The position numbers and the translations under genes were made by a program. Source: Micromonospora_I sp040659735 (GTDB lineage Bacteria > Actinomycetota > Actinomycetes > Mycobacteriales > Micromonosporaceae). Taken from it: a stretch of DNA of 64,000 bases. This document shows, piece by piece, positions 51,310-59,813 of this stretch. Positions within the stretch are counted from its first letter, which is position 1; each line of letters begins with the position of its first letter. Location of the stretch: assembly GCF_040659735.1 (NCBI RefSeq), contig NZ_JBFANZ010000015.1, positions 62,001-126,000 of the forward strand, in the 5' to 3' direction. The notes beneath the pieces are model-generated. The model made no database searches, was not told where the DNA came from, and saw nothing but the letters and a program-made list of their open reading frames with translations.

Positions 51310-52478
51310 GCGTTCCCGTCACCGACCCGTTCGCGCCGGTTCGGCCGCGGTACGGGGCGGCGAGCCTCGCCGACGTGCTGCCCAGCGCGCTGGCCGTGCT
51401 GGGGGTGCCGGGCGCCGTCGACGTGCTCGGCCTTTCCGACGGGTTGGCGGGCGTACGCCGGATCGCCGTTCTCCTCGTCGACGGGCTCGGCTGGCACCAG
51501 ATCCCGACCGCGGCGCCGTACGCCCCGACCCTGGCCGAACTTGCCGCCGACGGTCGACCCCTGACCACCGGGTTTCCCTCGACCACCCCGACCAGCCTGG
51601 TCAGCCTCGGCACCGGCGCCGCGCCGGGCGCGCACGGCATCCTGGGCTTCCGGGTCAACGTGCCCGGCACCGACCGGGTGCTCACGCACATCGACTGGGG
51701 CGACGACCCGGATCCGCAGCGGTGGCAGCCGGTCCGTACCCAGTTGGATCGGGCGGCGGCGGCCGGTGTGACGGCGACCGTGGTGACCCGGCCGGAGTAC
51801 GCGGGCAGTGGCCTGACCGTCTCGGCCAACCGGGGCGGCGCGTTCCGGGGCGCGGCCGATGTCGACACGCTGGCGCGCGCGATGCTCGCGGCGTTGACGA
51901 CGGGGGACGGTCCGACCCTGGTCTCCGGCTACCACCCCGATCTCGACCGGGAGGGGCACGGCAGCGGGGTCGACTCGTTGCCGTGGCGGGCCGCGGCGTC
52001 GGATGTGGACCGGTTGCTCACCCGGCTGGTCGACGGGCTGCCGTCCGACGCGGCGCTGCTCGTCACCGCCGATCACGGGCAGCTCAACGTGCCGCAGACG
52101 CACCGGTTCGACATGGATGCCGACCCCCGGCTGCGAAACGGCGTACGCCTGGTGGCGGGGGAGGCGCGGGTGCGCTACCTGCACGCCGAGCCCGGGGCGG
52201 TCGACGACGTGATCGCGATCTGGCGGGGCGTGCTCGGTGACGCCGCCTGGGTGGCGGGTCGGGACGAGGCGGTGGCGGCGGGCTGGTTCGGGCCGGTGCC
52301 GGAGGCGCATCTGCAGCGGGTGGGTGACGTGGTGGTGGCCTGCCACGGGTCGTACGCGGTGCTGGCGAGCCGGACCGATCACCCGGCCGAGGCGACGCTG
52401 GTCGCCTACCACGGCTCCTACACGGCGGTCGAGATGACCATCCCGCTCCTGGTGGTCCGCGGCGGTGCGCACCATTAG
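51306..52478 (+). CDS. Alkaline-phosphatase-superfamily protein (nucleotide pyrophosphatase-like)
   Basis: A 390-residue metal-dependent phosphodiesterase of the NPP type. VLLVDGLGWHQI has the first metal Asp, TTGFPSTTPTSLVSLGTG the catalytic Thr, YHPDLDREGHGSGVDS the Asp/His pair, LLVTADHGQLNVP a second metal site, and VVACHGSYAVLAS a late His. No signal peptide is visible, so it is probably cytoplasmic or atypically exported. It is coupled to the methyltransferase and precedes dinB by 64 bp. Confidence 0.88.
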   Translation: MSVPVTDPFAPVRPRYGAASLADVLPSALAVLGVPGAVDVLGLSDGLAGVRRIAVLLVDGLGWHQIPTAAPYAPTLAELAADGRPLTTGFPSTTPTSLVSLGTGAAPGAHGILGFRVNVPGTDRVLTHIDWGDDPDPQRWQPVRTQLDRAAAAGVTATVVTRPEYAGSGLTVSANRGGAFRGAADVDTLARAMLAALTTGDGPTLVSGYHPDLDREGHGSGVDSLPWRAAASDVDRLLTRLVDGLPSDAALLVTADHGQLNVPQTHRFDMDADPRLRNGVRLVAGEARVRYLHAEPGAVDDVIAIWRGVLGDAAWVAGRDEAVAAGWFGPVPEAHLQRVGDVVVACHGSYAVLASRTDHPAEATLVAYHGSYTAVEMTIPLLVVRGGAHH

Positions 52479-52542
52479 ACGCGCACCACTGCAACCGCGG
52501 CGAGCAGGGGAAATGTCGTAGCCGCGGGTTAGCCTCGCGGGC

Positions 52543-53826
52543 ATGGGTCGGAGCCAGGCGGTGCCACGTGGCGGCGATCCGCGCTTCGGCGCGGACGCCG
52601 ACGACACCGATTGCCCGATTCTGCACGTGGACATGGACGCGTTCTTCGCCTCCGTCGAGGTGCGGCGCCGACCGGAGTTGCGCGGCCGCCCCGTCGTGGT
52701 CGGCGGCACCGGGCCGCGTGGGGTGGTCAGCTCGGCCAGCTACGAGGCGCGGGTCTACGGCGTGCGCAGCGCGATGCCGACCATGCGGGCGCGGGCGCTC
52801 TGCCCCCGGGCGGTCTTCCTGCCACCCGACTTCGAGCAGTACTCGGCCGCCTCACGGGCGGTCATGAAGATCTTCCACGACGTCACCCCGCTGGTCGAGC
52901 CGCTCTCGTTGGACGAGGCGTTCCTCGACGTCGCCGGCGCGCGTCGGCTGCTCGGCCGACCCGCGCGGATCGCCCAGCTGATCCGCGAGCGGATCTTCGA
53001 GCAGGAGCGGCTCACCTGCTCGGTCGGGGTGGGGCCGACCAAATTCGTGGCCAAACTCGGCTCGACCCGGGCCAAGCCAGACGGGGTGATCGTCGTGCCG
53101 GCGGCGCAGGTGCTGCAGTTCCTGCACCCGCTGCCCGTGGCGGCGCTGTGGGGTGTCGGGGAGCGGGCGGCGGAGAAGCTCGGCCGGCTGGGGCTGGCCA
53201 CCGTGGGGGACGTCGCGGGGGCGCCGCTCAACATGCTCCGCGGCGCGGTCGGCGAGGCGGCCGCGGCCCACCTGCACGAGCTCTCCTCGGGGCGGGATCC
53301 GCGTCGGGTCAATCCGGAGCAGGTGGAGAAGTCGATCGGGGCCGAGGTCACGTTCGAGACCGACGTGGTCGACCCGTTGGCCATCCGTCGGGTCCTGCTC
53401 TCCCTCGCCGACAAGGTCGGGGTGCGGCTGCGCCGCGCCGGCCAGGCCGGGCGGACCGTGTCGATCAAGGTACGGCTCGCCGACTTCCGCACCGTCAACC
53501 GCTCACGCACCCTGGGCGGCCCTACCGACGTGGCCCGCGAGATCTTCGAGACGTCGTGGGCACTGTTCAGGGCGTTGCAGCCCGGCGCGGGGGGCTCGGG
53601 CGGCGCCACCGACCCGATCCGGCTCGTCGGCGTACGGGTGGAGGGGTTGGCCGGGTCGGGCTCGATGCCGCGGCAGCTCGCGCTCGGCGCCCCCGAGCAC
53701 GGATGGCGCGAGGCGGAGGCCGCGGCGGACGCGGCTGCGGCGCGTTTCGGGCGCGCGGTCGTTCGTCCCGCTAGTCTGTTGGGGGGCGATGACCTGCGGC
53801 GGACCGAAAATCCGCCGAGGCCATAG
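52543..53826 (+). CDS. dinB: DNA polymerase IV (Y-family)
   Basis: A 427-residue translesion polymerase. ILHVDMDAFFASVEV has catalytic Asp 30, and PLSLDEAFLDVAGA carries Asp 124 and Glu 125, so unlike ImuB it is active. GVGPTKFVAKLGSTRAKPDG and LWGVGERAAEKLGRLGLATV are the fingers and thumb HhH regions, and the little finger contains TVSIKVRLADFRTVNRSR. No LexA box is seen just upstream. A TTAGCCT element 12 bp before the ATG could be its -10. Confidence 0.95.
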   Translation: MGRSQAVPRGGDPRFGADADDTDCPILHVDMDAFFASVEVRRRPELRGRPVVVGGTGPRGVVSSASYEARVYGVRSAMPTMRARALCPRAVFLPPDFEQYSAASRAVMKIFHDVTPLVEPLSLDEAFLDVAGARRLLGRPARIAQLIRERIFEQERLTCSVGVGPTKFVAKLGSTRAKPDGVIVVPAAQVLQFLHPLPVAALWGVGERAAEKLGRLGLATVGDVAGAPLNMLRGAVGEAAAAHLHELSSGRDPRRVNPEQVEKSIGAEVTFETDVVDPLAIRRVLLSLADKVGVRLRRAGQAGRTVSIKVRLADFRTVNRSRTLGGPTDVAREIFETSWALFRALQPGAGGSGGATDPIRLVGVRVEGLAGSGSMPRQLALGAPEHGWREAEAAADAAAARFGRAVVRPASLLGGDDLRRTENPPRP

Positions 53827-53941
53827 GTCGACCCGCTTTCCGACCCGCAAACCCCCTCGTAGACTTGCGGTTAAGCAGCCAGTCGGCTGCCACGGTCTGT
53901 CGGTCCGACCGGACCGACCAACGTGACCGGGGAGGAGTGCC

Positions 53942-54325
53942 GTGCCGCTCTCGGAGCACGAGCAGCGGCTGTTCGAGCAGATCGAACGGTCGCTTGCCGA
54001 GGACCCCAAATTCGCCTCGGCTGTGCGCGCCAGCGACCCACGTTTCTACGCCCGGCGTCGCCTGCTCGTCGCTGCCGTTGTAGGCGTCGCGGGGCTTGCC
54101 CTGCTGGTCTACGGCGCGGTGACCAAGGTGTCGCTGCTGGGTGTGGCGGGCTTCGTCGTGATGCTCGGCGCCGTCGCGTTCGCGATGCACTCACATCGCC
54201 GGTCGCAATCGCCGGACCTGCATGTCGTCGGAGGCACCGCCACGCGCCGTACGCGCGGGCGGCGGATGTCGTTCGTCGACCGGCTGGAGGAGCGGTGGCG
54301 CCAGCGCCCGGAAGGCCACCGCTGA
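53942..54325 (+). CDS. DUF3040 membrane protein
   Basis: A 127-residue protein. The start (GTG) gives PLSEHEQRLFEQIERSLAED, the strongly conserved DUF3040 N-terminus, then YARRRLLVAAVVGVAGLALL and LLGVAGFVVMLGAVAFAMHS as two membrane helices, and a basic tail. The family is actinobacterial and commonly lies close to the division cluster; its function is unknown. It converges on the transglutaminase gene across a large hairpin. Confidence 0.9.
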   Translation: MPLSEHEQRLFEQIERSLAEDPKFASAVRASDPRFYARRRLLVAAVVGVAGLALLVYGAVTKVSLLGVAGFVVMLGAVAFAMHSHRRSQSPDLHVVGGTATRRTRGRRMSFVDRLEERWRQRPEGHR

Positions 54326-54359
54326 CGGTTCAGCCGCGCTGACCCGGCCCGACCCCACG

Positions 54360-54574
54360 ATCCGCGTGATCAGCTAGTTCCCGCGTCTCGCCTCGTGTCC
54401 GCGTCATGGCTTCCTGATCACGCTGATCAGGGAGCCTGCCTGCGTTCCCACACGCCTGCAGGACACGAGGTGGGGAAATGTGCTCAGACCGCCTGCCGAG
54501 ATCCGCGTGATCAGGGACGCTCGACGGGACACGCCGGCGACTCGCCGCAGTTGGTCCCTGATCACGCGGATCTC
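54360..54574. repeat. Nested inverted repeats (TGATCACGC family) between convergent genes
   Basis: The main pair is a perfect 20-bp inverted repeat (54498-54517 with 54555-54574, arm GAGATCCGCGTGATCAGGGA). A second related pair (ATCCGCGTGATCAG at 54360-54373 and CTGATCACGCTGAT near 54413-54426) and CCTCGTGTCC/GGACACGAGG lie before it. Together they can form several hairpins between the DUF3040 and transglutaminase stops, suitable as a two-way terminator. Confidence 0.8.
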
Positions 54575-54577
54575 GAC

Positions 54578-57058
54578 TCAGCGGGTGCCGCGACCTGCCA
54601 GCAGGCGGCGGGGGCTCCACCGGACAAGCACGTCCCGGCACCGACCGAATGCCGCGACGATCCGGCCGGACATGTCCATGATGCTCAGCCGCCACCGCAG
54701 GAGGACCGATGGCGGCAGCGCCGCCGCGATCCACCGGGTACGCCGGTCGGCGCCGGACGCGATGGCCTTGCGGACCGTCCGCAGCGATTCGGGCAGCGAC
54801 GCGATCTGGAGCGGATCCCGGGCGTACCGGGCCCGTTCCTCGGCCCGGCCGAGCAGCCGGGTCGCCTCCGCCGAGGCGTCGTGCACCCGCCCCGACGCGA
54901 CCAGTCGGTCGGCGGTCGCCCGGGGCGTCTCCGTCGGATCGACCGGCACCCGGAAGTCGACCAGCGTGTCGATCAACTCGTCCCAGGCGGCGTGCGCGTC
55001 GCTTCGTGCCCGGTCGGCGTCGGTGCCGATGACCACGAGCGACGGCGACCCGGGTGGTCCCTCACCCGCGAGCGGGCCACCGTCCGTGTCGCCCGCTGGC
55101 CCCGTGCCGGCTCCGGCCGCGCGGGTCGCCCGTCGGCGACGCAGCATCGACCGGAACATCGCCGGCACGGCCAGCAGGGCGAGCAGCAGCACCAGTCCCG
55201 CCGCTGCCCACCAGGGCCAGGTCGGGCCGGTCGGCCCGGCGGACCTGTTGCCGGTGGGGATGCCGGCGTCGATGTCGCGGGTCGGACCGTCGGGGCCGGT
55301 CGGGGCGGCCGACGGTCCGGTTTCCGTCGGCGCGTTCGGCGCGGCGGACGGTGAGACCGGTTCGGGCTGGTCGGTGTCGGGGGCCCACGGCGACCGGGTC
55401 GAGCCCGGCACGCTGGCGGCCGGTGTGGCGTCGAAGGGCACCCAGCCGACGCCGTTGAAGTAGACCTCGGTCCAGGCGTGCAGGTTACGGTTGGTCAGGA
55501 TGACCGTGTTGTCCTGTCGCTTCGACCCGTTGGTGAAGCCGAACGCCACCCGGGCCGGCACGCCGGCCGCCCGGACCAGCCAGGCCATCGCCGCCGCGTA
55601 CTGCTGGCAGAAGCCCACCTTGGTGGTGAGGAAGTTGACGATCTCCCTGCCGCTGGTGCCGCCCTCCGTACGCAGGCTGTAGGTGAAGCCGTTGCTGCGG
55701 GAAAAGTAGTCATAGATCGCCCGAACCCGGTCATAATCCGTCCGCTTACCGGCCGTCAGCCTGCTCACGAGCCGGCTCACCTCCGGTTCGACCGGAACCC
55801 CGGTGAACTTCTGCCGCAGCGAATCGTCGCGCGCGAGCGGCAGGGAGCGGCGCAGCGCCGCCGGTGAGTAGGTCGAGCGGACGAAGTCGAACGAGTAGGT
55901 CCGGTCCTTGCCGCGCGTGCGGTTCGAGTAGACGATCTGCATGCCGGGGTCGTAGAGCCAGGCTCCGTCGAGGTCCTTCACGGCGGTCAGCGTCGGGAAG
56001 GTCGGCAGCATCGGCATGTCGAAGTCCGGCGAGACCTCCACACTGGCCCGGTAGCTCTCCTGAGTCACCCCGGCCTCCTGGCTGCGCCGCGGATCGACCA
56101 GGGCCTGCGCCAACGGCCTGCCACTCGGCGGGCGACTGGCGAACCCGTCGCCGCGGAGCTCGTCGGCCACCCCGAAACGCAGGTAGGCCGGCTGCGGGTC
56201 GGTCGTGGTCAGCTTCGCCAGGTCCCGTACCTCGGACTGATTGAGCTGACCGCTCAGCGCGGCGAAGAGATTGACACGTCCCCCGGTGCCCGGTCCCCGC
56301 CCGGTGCCGTCGGCGCCGGCCGAGGTGAAGCTGTTGAGCGCGCCGCTGGTCATGCCCGGCACGGCGAGCGGCAGTAGAACGGCCAGCACGACGCCGACCA
56401 CCGACAGCCGCCGTCCGGCCGCCGCGAGCGGCGACGGCTCCCAGACGTCCACGTCGCGGCCGTCGCCGGTGAACCGGCGGCCGAACCGGCGGACCCGGTC
56501 GACGTTGTCGGTCACCAGAAGCCAGAGGAAACCGACCGCGCCGACGACGAACGGCACCGGGGAGACGCTGTCGACGTAGACCGCCACCGGCACCGAATAG
56601 ATCGCGAGCATCGGCAGCCCGGCCAGGGCCGGGCGACGGAGCCCGACGCTGAGCAGGTCGACCAGGATCGCGACGGACCCCACGCCGAGCACGGTGATGA
56701 ACAGCAGCGGATCGCCGTCCGGCACCGGCACGCCGTACGCCCGCACGTCCTGGGTGGACTGGGTCAGCAGCTCGCCGAAATGCCGGAACGTCTCCGCTGA
56801 GGGGAGCACCGCGAGGAACTCGTGCCCGCTGGGGAACAGCCAGGCCAGCGCGAGCAGCAGCGCTCCCATCATGCCGAGCAGCTGGGTCCAGAGCGGTCCC
56901 CGGAGCGAGCGGACCAGCGTCGCACCGCCGGTGACCAGCGCGACCGCGATGACGCACTGGATCAACCAGGTCCACCGGTCGAAGATCGCGGTGAGCGGGG
57001 CGGCCGCCAGCAGCGTCGCCGCGCCGGCCACCAGTCCCAGATTGCGTCCGTCGTTCAT
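54578..57058 (-). CDS. TgpA-like transmembrane transglutaminase-domain protein
   Basis: An 826-residue membrane protein. The N-terminal 250 residues have five or six membrane helices. The external domain (about 250-590) contains a transglutaminase core: GREIVNFLTTKVGFCQQYAA with catalytic Cys near residue 480, AAGVPARVAFGFTNGS, and LTNRNLHAWTEVYFNGVGW, FDATP with His and Asp. A Pro/Thr-rich linker, another membrane helix (WPWWAAAGLVLLLALLAVPA) and a C-terminal DUF4129-like cytoplasmic part follow. It is encoded with DUF58 and MoxR proteins, the usual conserved trio. Its substrate is probably an envelope protein. Confidence 0.9.
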   Translation of the reverse strand: MNDGRNLGLVAGAATLLAAAPLTAIFDRWTWLIQCVIAVALVTGGATLVRSLRGPLWTQLLGMMGALLLALAWLFPSGHEFLAVLPSAETFRHFGELLTQSTQDVRAYGVPVPDGDPLLFITVLGVGSVAILVDLLSVGLRRPALAGLPMLAIYSVPVAVYVDSVSPVPFVVGAVGFLWLLVTDNVDRVRRFGRRFTGDGRDVDVWEPSPLAAAGRRLSVVGVVLAVLLPLAVPGMTSGALNSFTSAGADGTGRGPGTGGRVNLFAALSGQLNQSEVRDLAKLTTTDPQPAYLRFGVADELRGDGFASRPPSGRPLAQALVDPRRSQEAGVTQESYRASVEVSPDFDMPMLPTFPTLTAVKDLDGAWLYDPGMQIVYSNRTRGKDRTYSFDFVRSTYSPAALRRSLPLARDDSLRQKFTGVPVEPEVSRLVSRLTAGKRTDYDRVRAIYDYFSRSNGFTYSLRTEGGTSGREIVNFLTTKVGFCQQYAAAMAWLVRAAGVPARVAFGFTNGSKRQDNTVILTNRNLHAWTEVYFNGVGWVPFDATPAASVPGSTRSPWAPDTDQPEPVSPSAAPNAPTETGPSAAPTGPDGPTRDIDAGIPTGNRSAGPTGPTWPWWAAAGLVLLLALLAVPAMFRSMLRRRRATRAAGAGTGPAGDTDGGPLAGEGPPGSPSLVVIGTDADRARSDAHAAWDELIDTLVDFRVPVDPTETPRATADRLVASGRVHDASAEATRLLGRAEERARYARDPLQIASLPESLRTVRKAIASGADRRTRWIAAALPPSVLLRWRLSIMDMSGRIVAAFGRCRDVLVRWSPRRLLAGRGTR

Positions 57059-58353
57059 CGCATACCCCCGGCGACCGTCTCGGCCAACGCCGCCCGCCAG
57101 GCGAAGCCCTGCGAGCCCCGCCCCGCCTGCGGCCAGAGCGCCGGCAGACTGCCGCCGTGGCCGACGCCCACGACCCGCCAGCCGCTGTGCAGCAGGGCGA
57201 GCGCGGCCGCGTCGTGCGCCTGGTCGGCCTCCGCCCGCGCGGTGGCCGGCAGGGTGAGCCAGGCGGAGCTGTCGATCAGGAACCCCACGCAGGTCGCGCC
57301 GTTGACGCGCAGCCCGGCGAGGAGTTCCGCCTCCGCGGTGGTCAGCGTGCCCAGCAGGGCGATCACCAGGCCTCCGTCGGTCTGCCGGCGGACCCGTTCG
57401 ACCAGCATGCCGATATCGCCGCGCTGCGCCACGCGCACGTCGGCGAGCCGGTCGAGCAGGATGCTGTCACCGGCGGTGTCGAGCTGCTCGGTGTCGACGT
57501 CGGAATCCGTCACCAGCCGCAGCTTGTAGCCCGCCGTGTGCAGGTGCACCGCGATGCTCGCCGCCGCCGACACCGCCCACTCGAAGCTCGCCGTCGGACC
57601 CTCGCCCCGGTGCGCGGCGGCGCGGGTGTCGAGTACGACGGTGGCCCGGCTCTCCCACGGCTGCTCCTCGCGGCGCACCATCAGCTCGCCCGTCCGGGCG
57701 GTCGACTTCCAGTGCACCCGGCGCAGGTCGTCGCCGCGCCGGTATTCGCGGGTCGCCGCGTCGTCCTCGCCGTGCACCGCCACCGAGCGCGCCCGGCTCT
57801 CGCCGCTGCCCGCGTACTCGCCGGGAAGCCGGACCGTCGGCAGCGGCACGACCTGCGGGATGACGGTGAGCCGGTCGACGCTGGGGAAGGCGCGGGTCAG
57901 CTCGCAGAACCCGAACGGATCGGTCAGGCGCACCACGAGCGGCCCGATCTCGTACCGGCCGCGCACGTCGGCGCGGACCGTGTACGCCACCGAGCTGGCC
58001 TGGTGGGCGCCGAGCCGCTCCAGCACCACCCGCGGACGGCTGCCCAGCGCGTACGGGAGGCGGTCCTCCAGCAGCAGCGTGCCGGTGGGGAGCCGGGACA
58101 TGTTCTGCAGCCGCAGCACCACGCGGGCGGTGGTGCCGACCGGGACGCGGTGCGGCTCCAGCGACCGGCTGCAGGCCAGCTTGTACCGGCTCCGTCGGAC
58201 GTATCCGGCAGCCAGCAGGGGCAGCACGATGAGCAGGATCGCCACCCGCAGCAGGTCCTTTTCCCCGAGGATCACCGCGGACAGCGCGGCCGCTGCGCCT
58301 GCCGCGAGGAAGGAGCGACCGCGAACGGTCAGCCCGCGCAGCGCCTCGCGCAC
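57055..58353 (-). CDS. DUF58 domain protein
   Basis: A 432-residue protein with two N-terminal membrane helices (GRSFLAAGAAAALSAVILGE, LLRVAILLIVLPLLAAGY). The DUF58 signature is DLRRVHWKSTARTGELMVRR within EYRRGDDLRRVHWKS. A von Willebrand-like fold follows (SRATVVLDTRAAAHRGEGPT). The GTG start comes after GGAGGCGGTGAC and close to the MoxR stop. The 4-nt overlap with the transglutaminase gene points to one complex or pathway with MoxR. Confidence 0.9.
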   Translation of the reverse strand: MREALRGLTVRGRSFLAAGAAAALSAVILGEKDLLRVAILLIVLPLLAAGYVRRSRYKLACSRSLEPHRVPVGTTARVVLRLQNMSRLPTGTLLLEDRLPYALGSRPRVVLERLGAHQASSVAYTVRADVRGRYEIGPLVVRLTDPFGFCELTRAFPSVDRLTVIPQVVPLPTVRLPGEYAGSGESRARSVAVHGEDDAATREYRRGDDLRRVHWKSTARTGELMVRREEQPWESRATVVLDTRAAAHRGEGPTASFEWAVSAAASIAVHLHTAGYKLRLVTDSDVDTEQLDTAGDSILLDRLADVRVAQRGDIGMLVERVRRQTDGGLVIALLGTLTTAEAELLAGLRVNGATCVGFLIDSSAWLTLPATARAEADQAHDAAALALLHSGWRVVGVGHGGSLPALWPQAGRGSQGFAWRAALAETVAGGMR

Positions 58354-58354
58354 G

Positions 58355-59419
58355 TCACCGCCTCCGAGGCTCGAACGGGGTGCGTCCGTTGCCGTTGCCG
58401 GTGCCGTCCAGGGGCCCGGGGTCGTAGGTCGGGCGCTGGCGGTCGTGCGGCAGCGGCAGCCGGTGCACCAGGTCGGCGACGATCGCGTCGGTGGTGCGGC
58501 GGGCGACCTGGGCGTCGGCGGTGGGGATGATCCGGTGCGCGAGCACCGGCACCGCGAGGGCCTGGAGGTCGTCGGGGAGCACGTAGTCGCGGCCATCGAG
58601 CGCGGCGACCGCGCGCGCGGTGCGCACCAGCTGGAGGGTGGCCCGGGGGGAGGCACCCAGCCGCAGGTCGGGGGCCTCGCGGGTCGCGGTGACCAGGTCG
58701 ACCGCGTACTGCTTGACCGGATCGGCGACGTGCACGTCGCGTACCGTCGTGATGAGCCGGCGGACGGTCGCGGCGTCGGAGACCGGCCGCAGCGCCTGCA
58801 GCGGGTCGCTCGCGCCGTGCGCATCGAGCATTGCCAGCTCGGAGCCGGGGTCCGGGTAGCCCATCGCGATCCGGGCGGTGAACCGGTCGCGCTGCGCCTC
58901 GGGCAGCGGATAGGTCCCCTCCATCTCGATCGGGTTCTGCGTCGCGATCACCATGAACGGCGTGCGCAGCTCGTACGTCGTACCGTCGACGGTGACCTGG
59001 CGCTCCTCCATCGATTCCAACAGGGCGGACTGGGTCTTGGGGGAGGCCCGGTTGATCTCGTCGCCGACGACGAGGTTGGCGAAGACGGCGCCCGGCTTGA
59101 ACTCGAAGTCGTGCGTCTCCTGGTTGTAGACGCTGACCCCGGTCACGTCGCTGGGGAGCAGATCCGGGGTGAACTGGATGCGCCGTACCGAGCAGTCGAT
59201 CGACCGGGCCAGCGCTTTGGCGAGCTTGGTCTTGCCGACGCCGGGCACATCCTCGATCAGGAGGTGACCTTCGGCGAGCAGGACGGCGAGCGCGAGTCGC
59301 ACCGTCGCGGTCTTGCCCTCGATGACCTGTTCGATGTTGGTCACGATGGCGTCGCTGGCGGCGCGGAACTCGTCGCTCGGCATGGGTGCGCCCAGCTCGT
59401 CCCAGGTTGGCTGTGTCAC
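58355..59419 (-). CDS. MoxR-family AAA+ ATPase
   Basis: A 354-residue AAA+ ATPase. Walker A is EDVPGVGKTKLAKALA; Walker B is ANLVVGDEINRASPKTQSAL; sensor I is FMVIATQNPIEMEGTYPLPE; AQRDRFTARI has the arginine finger. The C-terminal lid is LRLGASPRATLQLVRTARAV. MoxR proteins act as chaperones with the DUF58 partner encoded next. A Thr/Gly/Asn-rich tail (GTGNGNGRTP) ends it. ATG start. Confidence 0.95.
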   Translation of the reverse strand: MTQPTWDELGAPMPSDEFRAASDAIVTNIEQVIEGKTATVRLALAVLLAEGHLLIEDVPGVGKTKLAKALARSIDCSVRRIQFTPDLLPSDVTGVSVYNQETHDFEFKPGAVFANLVVGDEINRASPKTQSALLESMEERQVTVDGTTYELRTPFMVIATQNPIEMEGTYPLPEAQRDRFTARIAMGYPDPGSELAMLDAHGASDPLQALRPVSDAATVRRLITTVRDVHVADPVKQYAVDLVTATREAPDLRLGASPRATLQLVRTARAVAALDGRDYVLPDDLQALAVPVLAHRIIPTADAQVARRTTDAIVADLVHRLPLPHDRQRPTYDPGPLDGTGNGNGRTPFEPRRR

Positions 59420-59607
59420 GGGCCTCCTCCTCGTCCTGCTACGGCTGTCTACCTATACGTGTCGTGACGGGCCGTAGGTTCGCGGAAATTGGCCCCGCTT
59501 TTCGACCTCGACCATCCGCATCCCTCAAGGCTAGCCGGGGTGGGGGGTTTAGCCGAGGGAGTCTCGGCTGCTCCCCGCTGTCCGTTCGCGGCACGGCGGG
59601 TGAGACA

Positions 59608-59630
59608 GGCCGTGGTGGGGGCGTTAGACT
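59608..59630 (+). promoter_or_regulatory. Candidate leuS promoter
   Basis: TAGACT at 59625-59630 is a good TAnnnT -10; about 18 bp upstream lies TGAGAC as a weak -35. The expected start of transcription falls at or next to the ATG of the leader ORF at 59637, so the leader peptide would be leaderless. Confidence 0.5.
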
Positions 59631-59636
59631 GCCGTT

Positions 59637-59675
59637 ATGGCCAGGGCCACCGTGCTCCTTAGCGAGCCGTGCTGA
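59637..59675 (+). CDS. Leader peptide of leuS (candidate)
   Basis: A 12-codon ORF encoding MARATVLLSEPC, with two adjacent leucine codons (CTC, CTT) followed by its stop within the 5' arm of a hairpin. It sits about 7 bp after a -10 element, so it may be translated from a leaderless mRNA. The short leucine-containing peptide before a terminator fits attenuation by charged Leu-tRNA. Confidence 0.6.
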   Translation: MARATVLLSEPC

Positions 59676-59722
59676 CGCGTTCGGCGACAGCACGGCGACC
59701 CCTCCTGTGGAGGGGCTTTTTT
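59667..59722 (+). terminator. leuS attenuator: hairpin plus intrinsic terminator
   Basis: Stem 1: CCGTGCTG (59667-59674) with CAGCACGG (59688-59695). Stem 2: CCCCTCC (59699-59705) with GGAGGGG (59709-59715), followed by C and six T (59717-59722). The T run is rare in this GC-rich window. An earlier CCGTGCT copy (59650-59656), overlapping the leucine codons, could replace the first arm. It lies 92 bp before leuS. Confidence 0.75.
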
Positions 59723-59813
59723 ATGCCCTGACACGTTTATGAGCTGACACGCGTGGTCGACCTGACACGCGCCGACGAATCCCGGCCCTGGACTTTGACC
59801 CGAGGTGGCGACC

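Larger units (their letters stand above)
59420..59813. other. Divergent promoter region and leuS leader
   Basis: The left half carries the moxR promoter side, with no gene seen. The right half (59608-59722) holds the leuS promoter, leader peptide and terminator listed separately. Between the terminator and leuS (59723-59813) no other feature is seen. Confidence 0.5.
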
